64,000 nucleotides of DNA from Yponomeuta sedellus (lineage: Eukaryota; Arthropoda; Insecta; Lepidoptera; Yponomeutidae): the NCBI GenBank assembly GCA_934045075.1, contig OW203738.1:6687487-6751486 (forward strand), read 5' to 3'. The translations under genes and the position numbers were made by a program. This document shows, one piece after another, positions 58,149 through 64,000 of the stretch; positions within the stretch are counted from its first letter, which is position 1; each line of letters opens with the position of its first letter. The notes below the pieces were generated by a model. It made no database searches. It saw only the letters and a program-made list of their open reading frames with translations, and was not told where the DNA came from.

Positions 58149-61100
58149 ATGAGTTCTTTTGCAAGATACGACGTGGCCAAGTCGGATAAGCTAGGTAGGT
58201 AAGTTATCTAATTAGCAGTTACGTTTAAAAATATATTGTGTTTTTTTACCTTAGTAGAGACAGGTTAGAGAAATGCATGCGCGCTGCCGGTAACAAAATT
58301 TATCGGTAGAGTCAAAACTATGAATTTTAGGGCTTATAAATTTCAAGTTTATGGCCCTTATTTGCTGTTCAGAAAACAAAATATTGATAAGTCTTGTGAT
58401 TTTGCTAAGTTTTTCATAAATAAAATTTGTTTCCTTTTGTGTCCTTGTGATTGCCACGTGTAATTCAACCCACGTGTAATTTACTTCGCCAAAACATAGT
58501 ATTAGATTGAACGATAAATATACATAAATACGTGTAAAGATAACACTTAACCAACACACCGAAAAGCCTGAATACGCATGCATGACTGAGGCCATCACGC
58601 CAGTGAGCTTCAAGTAAACGGATTTTAGCTCTCCTTTTTATTTGAATGTCGTGTCGGAGTCTTCGGATCCGGAGATGAAGCCCTGCGGGAGCGCATGAAT
58701 CGCGCCAGATTCTTGAGTGACAATGGTGACAACATGACCTACTTACATCGCTCATCACTGTCTATCTGTTTTAGAATAGATTCTGTGTGTGCCTATTGCA
58801 TAACGACGAACAACTGGCTTTAGCTACCCTTCCAAGTTTGTAAAGAGTTTGAATGAGAACTCGTGAATTAAGAGTAGTCGGGAATCGCACGACGATTTTT
58901 TCTGGTACTTGAAATACAATAAGATCGAAGTCCACCCCAATTGATTCCAATCAGTGCACATTCATGCTAATACTCTTTATTGTCTTATTTTCTTTATTCG
59001 TTCCACTGCTGGACATTAGGCTTCACCCAAGACAACAAAGACATGCCACTGCTTTATGTCCTCTGACCTCCTCCTTATGCAGCCGCTACAGGTAATCTCC
59101 TTAGAGTTGGCCCAGCGAGCTTGCGAGCCTCGTGCCGCGTTGCCGGTCTATAATCGAGAACCTTCTTACTCCTTCCGACGTCGGTCCTTCGGCAGTTATG
59201 ATCAGCCCACTGCAATTGCAGCTGGCTAATCGTTTATTTTGTCAATTGTCATCTTATTTGTCATATTTTTTCGCGCTAGATAGTTTTGTCGGTATTTTAG
59301 TCGGATCAGCTCCTACGGTACTTGACGCACACCAAATCCTGAACGATTCGTATTCTCTGTCTAATTCTATAGTAGTTGCATAGTTAAGACCTGTGGGAGC
59401 GGAGCGGTTGAATGCCGGCTTCTCAATCGGGAGGCGATGGGTTCGAATCCCGGTGCCATGTATCAATGATTTTATTTTCTAAGTTATGTACATTAGTGAA
59501 GTTACTGTAGCAATAGCACTTGCTAAGTACGAAGGAAAACATCATTTGGAAACACCTCAGCGCTTGCTACGTACAATGGTCGTACTATGATGGTACCTAA
59601 GCGCGAAAATCTCAGGTCTAACTACCCAACTGCTATCGCAAACGTCTGGAATCCGACAGGATTTCTTTGATGTCTCTCGGATGTCTCTACATTTAGATAC
59701 GCTGTGGCATCCCGTGATCTTCGTGCGTCTGAGACCATACTCCTAGAAGGAGCCTTCCTGCTGGGCCCGTCCGACGGCGCGCTAGTGTGCTTCGGCTGCC
59801 ACCGGCCGCTGTTCGGCAGGTTCGTGGTCTGCAAGGGCTGCGCCGTCGCGCCCATCTGCCCTGAGGAGGGCTGCCCCGACCATTTGACCAGTGAGTGCGG
59901 TGCACAAGATAAATAGATAGATGCAGAACACTTTACTGTACATAAAAATGGAAATTACACAGATTTTTTTAACCTAAGAGTACAGACGGTAGCCTTATCA
60001 CTAGAAGTGATCTCTTCCAGACAACCTTGCACAAGACTGATGCAAGGAAGTGTTTTTATAGGGAGTTACGAAAACTCCATAAAATATATCTAGACCCGCG
60101 TAGACCCGTTTCACATCTCCACTCCGACTCCCAAGGTTTGCTGGAAGAAATCTCTTACTGAGATAAGCTCGCCTTTGTACATGTATTTTCTTGCATTGTA
60201 TTTCTTTTTTGTGCAATGAAGTAAGTATATCTTGATTATATTCGTCAATACGTCTTAATTCAAACAATATGAGCTATTCCATATATTTTATTGTAACAGG
60301 CTTTAACAGTACGCAAATTTGGAAATAAACAAAGTCAGGTAAACATGCCCGCACTGGGAATCGAAATTGTAGCAATATCACACGCGAAGGTAAAACATCG
60401 ATCGTTCGTAAGTAAACTCGCGGCTTGGTCCGCACGTATTGCTGAGGTATTGACTTATCCTTAGGATGTACCTACTTATAGATGCTAGGCAATCAGTTTT
60501 ATTGGTTATTTAATAAAAAATATTTAAATGAACAAAAAAAACCTGACTGAAAATTAAAGCCGTCGTAGGTACTGCAAGGGCTGCGCCGTCGCGCCCTCTG
60601 CCCGGAGAAGGGCTACCCCGACCATTTGACGAGGGAGTGCGACTGTGTGTTTTTTTTTGTGAACGCTATCAACCTTAATATCGTTATCAACCCTTGTATG
60701 TCTCTACTGCTGGGGCACGGGACTCTTCCTGCATCGCAGGAAGATTAGGCCATACTCCACCACGGGGGCCAAGTCCGGGTTGGTGGAGGATTGTAAAAGA
60801 GTGGCGGGCCTTACTGTCAGTAGTTATCAAGCCGCCCATAAGGCCTCCGACATGGCTTAAAGACTGCCATTATATGACAGCCGGCACCAACGGCTTAATG
60901 TGCCTTGCGAAGCACGGAAGCGCTCGGAAAAATGCCACTAGCGGTAGTCAAGGGACGCTCACCCATCCCGTACGTGACCGCGCTTGTTGTTGCCTAACCA
61001 AGTGATTGATTCCAATTACTCGGTTTGCCTAGGCCACGAGCGCTTCAACCATAATATTGAAACATACCATCTTTTCAGTTCATTTATGAAGTTTGTATGT

Positions 61101-63747
61101 TTGAAAATAGTATTTTTCTAAATTTTCACGCAATTGATTTTTTGAGGTCCTGTTTTCTAACAATTCTTTCCGGGTTTCATCAGTCTGCAGTCAATTCATG
61201 TATTTCATTATTTCGTAGAGTCAACGATTGACGTTATGTAGAGTAGTAGACTAATCCCTAACTAATACGAGTTGGAGAGTAGCCCATCGGACAACGCTTA
61301 ATAAAGAGTACGCAATCGCGACCATTAATCAAGTTATGTTTTCAGCAACTTTTAAAACCCCTCCCTTGTAATTTAACGTGAGGGTTACCCAAAATCACGT
61401 GTAAGGTATATTTTGCTACAAAATATACGAATCATTTTTAGAATATTATCTTAAAGTACCGGTATCTAGGTATCTTTAAATACAATTTAATTCTGTGAAA
61501 CTAACAGAGTTAGGCACCGGGGCATCAAAATTACAGGTTGCATTGGCTGGCGTAAAAATATAAACGTGTACCTATGATGTAGATGTCAACATAATACCTA
61601 CATGTGATGTCTCACTACACCCTCTACCCCCTTGTGATATCATTTAAATTCAATGGTGATATTTCGTGAATTTTTGAACCATCTTTTCGAGTCTCACATG
61701 ATTGACGGACGATCCCTTACGCCATTTGTTCTCAGTATCAATAGCATATTCTTCTACCTAATTTTACAGAATGGCACAGCCAAGAAGAGTGCGACATGTT
61801 CGCGGAGCTCAAGTTGAGTGTTGGCCTAAACCCAATGCGGATGATCCAGAACGTCGGGTCCCTAATGGTCCTCCGCGCGCTGCTAAAGCGGACCACTGAC
61901 CCTCAGGGCTGGGAGGACTTCCTGCAGCTGGAAACGCATTTGGGCAAACGCAAGGACACTGAGATTTGGGAGTACTATAATAGTTCTGCTGATGTAAGTA
62001 CCTTATTAGAAACGACGGTAACACACAGTTCAAAGTCCAAGTAAAAAAATTATAATAACTTGCACAACCACGTATCCAGAACAAAACCTGTGCATTGGTA
62101 TCCTATAAAATATTCTCTCTAAGAAAATATTCATCAAATTAAAAGACTTAAAAATAAGTTTTAATTTAGCACTCGAAGGGGAATCTACAAGCAGGTTTAC
62201 ATTAAAATCACCACAGACTATAACCTTCTTATTATTACTGCAGGCTACTTTTAATACATCCTCTAATACAGATTCGAATACACTCTAATCGCTGGTGGGG
62301 GGCCTGTATACGCTTACTACAATGTGTGACGATAATTCAACACACGATAGTTCAATTATTTTTTCAACAGAAAGCCTGCAAATATCTTTCCTTTCTTTAA
62401 ATTTTAAACCATCCTTTACTAGTATTAAAGATCCCCCATGCAATGCTGACTTTCTATTGTAGCAACTGGCTAACTGATAATTATGTACAGAAAATTTCAT
62501 ATGAGATTCTAACAGCCAGTGCTCCGTAACACAAAGTATGTCAATCTCATGTTGTTCTAAGAACAATTCTAACTCTAGTAGCTTTCCAGAAAAACCACCC
62601 TGTATGTTCTGATTAGCTAAAATGATTTTTTTTAATAGGGGCTTTTCTAAATAAATCTATAAAATAAAAAAAATTAAGCTAAGTCTATATTTTATGTTGA
62701 TTGTGTACATCCCTATTATTTTTCTGTTATAAACTGGCCCGTAGAGGGAGTACTCTATCTACGAACTGGCCACATCGCAAATGTCAATTTACTGACTAAG
62801 TTGGTGGAATTGATTATAGCAAGGTCATGACAAACAAGGAAATACACCCAGACTGATGAGGCCATTTCTACTAATCAAGTACGCCGGCCTTACAGAAGGA
62901 ACCGAACCCACGGTCTCTGTTAATCCGCTAGACATACGAGGCAGTCGACAACGAGGAAACGTTCATTGTATTTGTAGCATAAAAACGGTGACTTACTAAC
63001 TCAGTAAGTCACCGTTTTTGTGCTACAAATTTAGTAATACTAAGCACATGACGTGTGTTCCTACACAATTACTACTTAACTCTTCCCAAACAATGATTTA
63101 GAGACTGACGTTTTGAAATCTTAGTCACGTAGAACCAGTTTACTCAAGGAGTACCTTCAGGGCGACTAGAAGAGTAACTCACTCAGTCACTGCGGTGCCT
63201 CTGGTGACCACCTCAGAACAATAACTAAAGCATAGAAGGAGCCGTAAAATAAAAGTAATCATTGATTAGCTATCCTTGTTACTCTTGCAATGATTCTTTG
63301 TGCCAGAAAGAGACAACTATACTGAACTCGTACACGCAAAATTTACGTGTACGTACTGGGTTGCCTATAGGAAGTAAAAGTTACTCGTGACCACACTTGG
63401 GATCAACCAAACAGTTTAGAAATTACTTTTCTTTGTATCAGTGACAAAACCAATTAGATGTTATTGGCCCAGAACTCAAATACGCGCACACTTGTTTCCG
63501 TAGCAGGTCCGTTCGAGTGCATGTGAACTCGAACAAGTTGAGAGGTGCTCTACAGTCTGAGAGAAGGCTCTACCACAGCAGTGTTTCCGTTCCTCACCCA
63601 GATAGCCCCAGCTGCATAGGTTCGCGAAAATCACAATCAAAATCATTTCCAATTCTAGTTCATCCAATCGCTAGGCGTGTTGGAGGGCGACGAGCCGTCG
63701 AACCGGGATCTCTTGCAGCGGATAAACGCTGCCATCGACGTCAACAG
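58149..63747 (+). CDS. Second SET/MYND (SmydA-like) gene, 5' part only (185 codons visible)
   Basis: Exons: 58149-58198, 59697-59890, 61770-61993, 63659-63747; the gene continues beyond the window (last donor AAC AG|GTTTGT, phase 2). N-terminus MSSFARYDVAKSDKLGRY, then the first SET strands (VASRDLRASETILLEG). MYND zinc finger: C48, C51, C62, C65, C71, C76, H84, C89 (CFGC...CKGC...CPEEGC...HSQEEC). The helical linker (WEDFLQLETHLGKRKDTEIW) leads to INAAIDVNR, the start of the SET core. Layout and intron positions resemble the minus-strand SMYD gene at 8785-13285, so both are SmydA-family members, but the sequences are only distantly alike. A displaced piece of exon 2 lies at 60572-60643. Confidence 0.88.
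58985..59240 (-). repeat. LINE 3'-end remnant in SmydA intron 1
   Basis: 'tccactgctggacattaggctt' is the reverse complement of the lepidopteran LINE tail. It is followed by ccagcgagcttgcgagcctc-type sequence of the LINE C-terminal coding end. Confidence 0.65.
59390..59625 (+). repeat. tRNA-like SINE, family B, in SmydA intron 1
   Basis: Box B-like GGGTTCGAATCCC and the usual body. The tail (ctcaggtctaactaccc) ends about 70 bases before exon 2. Confidence 0.8.
60572..60643 (+). pseudogene. Displaced copy of SmydA exon 2 (MYND-coding end) in intron 2
   Basis: About 71 bases match 59829-59901 (ctgcaagggctgcgccgtcg and onward, through the donor region). The copy lacks one base after gcgccc, so its frame is broken, and the donor gtgag became gggag. 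It is a non-functional exon duplicate 740 bases from the original. Confidence 0.85.
60690..61020 (-). repeat. Longest copy of dispersed repeat family E (SmydA intron 2)
   Basis: About 330 bases, including 'tcctgcatcgcaggaag', 'ccatactccaccacgggggcc' and 'ccttgcgaagcacggaagcgc'. The smaller fragments elsewhere in the window are parts of this sequence. Confidence 0.7.
62075..62640 (-). pseudogene. LINE endonuclease-domain fragment (SmydA intron 3)
   Basis: On the minus strand: NQNIQGGFSGKLLELELFL, then EIDILCVTEHWL (catalytic Glu motif), SVYRPP, an in-frame TAG near 62285, then VIVCGDFNVNLL (GDFN motif). It is the 5' part of a non-LTR retrotransposon; the RT domain is missing. It could belong to the same family as the RT fragment at 30638-31177, but this cannot be shown here. 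Confidence 0.82.
62970..63030. repeat. Near-perfect palindrome, 28-bp arms
   Basis: Arms 62970-62997 and 63003-63030 are complementary with one mismatch and a 5-base loop. It lies in SmydA intron 3. Confidence 0.95.
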
Positions 63748-63782
63748 GTTTGTATAGGTATCATTGTTTTGTGTGTTGGTGC

Positions 63783-64000
63783 AGAGCGGTGCTAGCGGAG
63801 CAGTAGATCGGCTTCGGCCATCGGCTTCTCAATTGGGAGATCGTGGGTTCGAATCCCGGCCTGTACTAATGACTGTGTTTTCGGAGTTATCTAGATTAGT
63901 GAAGTTGTAGTTACAATACCCTCGCTAAGGGTGAAGGGAAATGTCTTGAGGAAACCCTAGTGTCTGAAGTGTTAACATACCTCAGCGCATACTACCTGAT
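63783..64000 (+). repeat. tRNA-like SINE, family B, truncated by the window end (SmydA intron 4)
   Basis: Head gcggtgctagcggagcagta, box B-like GGGTTCGAATCCC, then the usual body ('ggaaaccctagtgtctgaagtgttaacatacctcagcgc'). Confidence 0.8.

Noticed and set aside
1..64000. CRISPR array, prophage, operon or rRNA
   Set aside because: The direct repeats present are minisatellites or dispersed eukaryotic repeats with no regular unique spacers, and the gene structure is intron-containing nuclear DNA.

Overview
The window is nuclear DNA of an insect, most likely a moth or butterfly (Lepidoptera). The signs are many-exon genes with GT-AG introns of 0.1 to 3 kb, conserved animal housekeeping genes, non-LTR retrotransposons whose 3' ends carry the 'gtccagcagtgga' type motif common in Lepidoptera, several tRNA-like SINE families, small inverted-repeat DNA elements, and taggtacctac-type AT-rich intergenic DNA. 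The species cannot be named from the sequence.

Layout, left to right. 732-5533: an almost full-length but dead LINE (ORF1, then ORF2 with endonuclease, RT and RNase H) with a 9-bp target-site duplication. 5655-6169: a non-autonomous hAT element. 6272-8410 (+): ZCCHC9-like zinc-knuckle protein, 5 exons, 435 aa. 8785-13285 (-): SET/MYND (SmydA-like) protein, 8 exons, 507 aa, with two GC-AG introns. 18408-21985 (+): mitochondrial porin VDAC, 5 coding exons, exactly 282 aa, with two possible alternative forms: in-frame upstream exons at 15022-16236 and an in-frame 87-bp exon duplication. 23667-33443 (-): COP9 signalosome subunit 4, 9 exons, 409 aa. A second hAT element lies at 33625-34121 next to its start. 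34910-56401 (+): LIN54/Mip120, the CXC-domain DNA-binding subunit of the DREAM/MuvB complex, 20 exons, about 853 aa. 58149-63747 (+): first four exons of a second SmydA-like gene that runs off the right edge. All exon chains were joined by hand. Every intron phase is consistent and the four complete proteins with a known usual length come out close to it, or exactly so for VDAC.

The genes are unrelated housekeeping functions (RNA binding, methylation, outer mitochondrial membrane transport, cullin deneddylation, cell-cycle transcription). No operon or gene-cluster logic links them. CSN4 and LIN54 are divergent; ZCCHC9/SMYD and VDAC/CSN4 are convergent.

The most unusual signal is a recurrent theme: copies of the 3' part of an exon, often with its 5' splice site, lie just downstream of that exon in four different genes (VDAC exon 1, LIN54 exons 8 and 19, SmydA exon 2, CSN4 last exon). 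Next come two hAT elements placed upstream of two different genes with the same end facing each gene, a set of near-perfect short palindromes, and a fold-back repeat family with tRNA-like cores in its arms.
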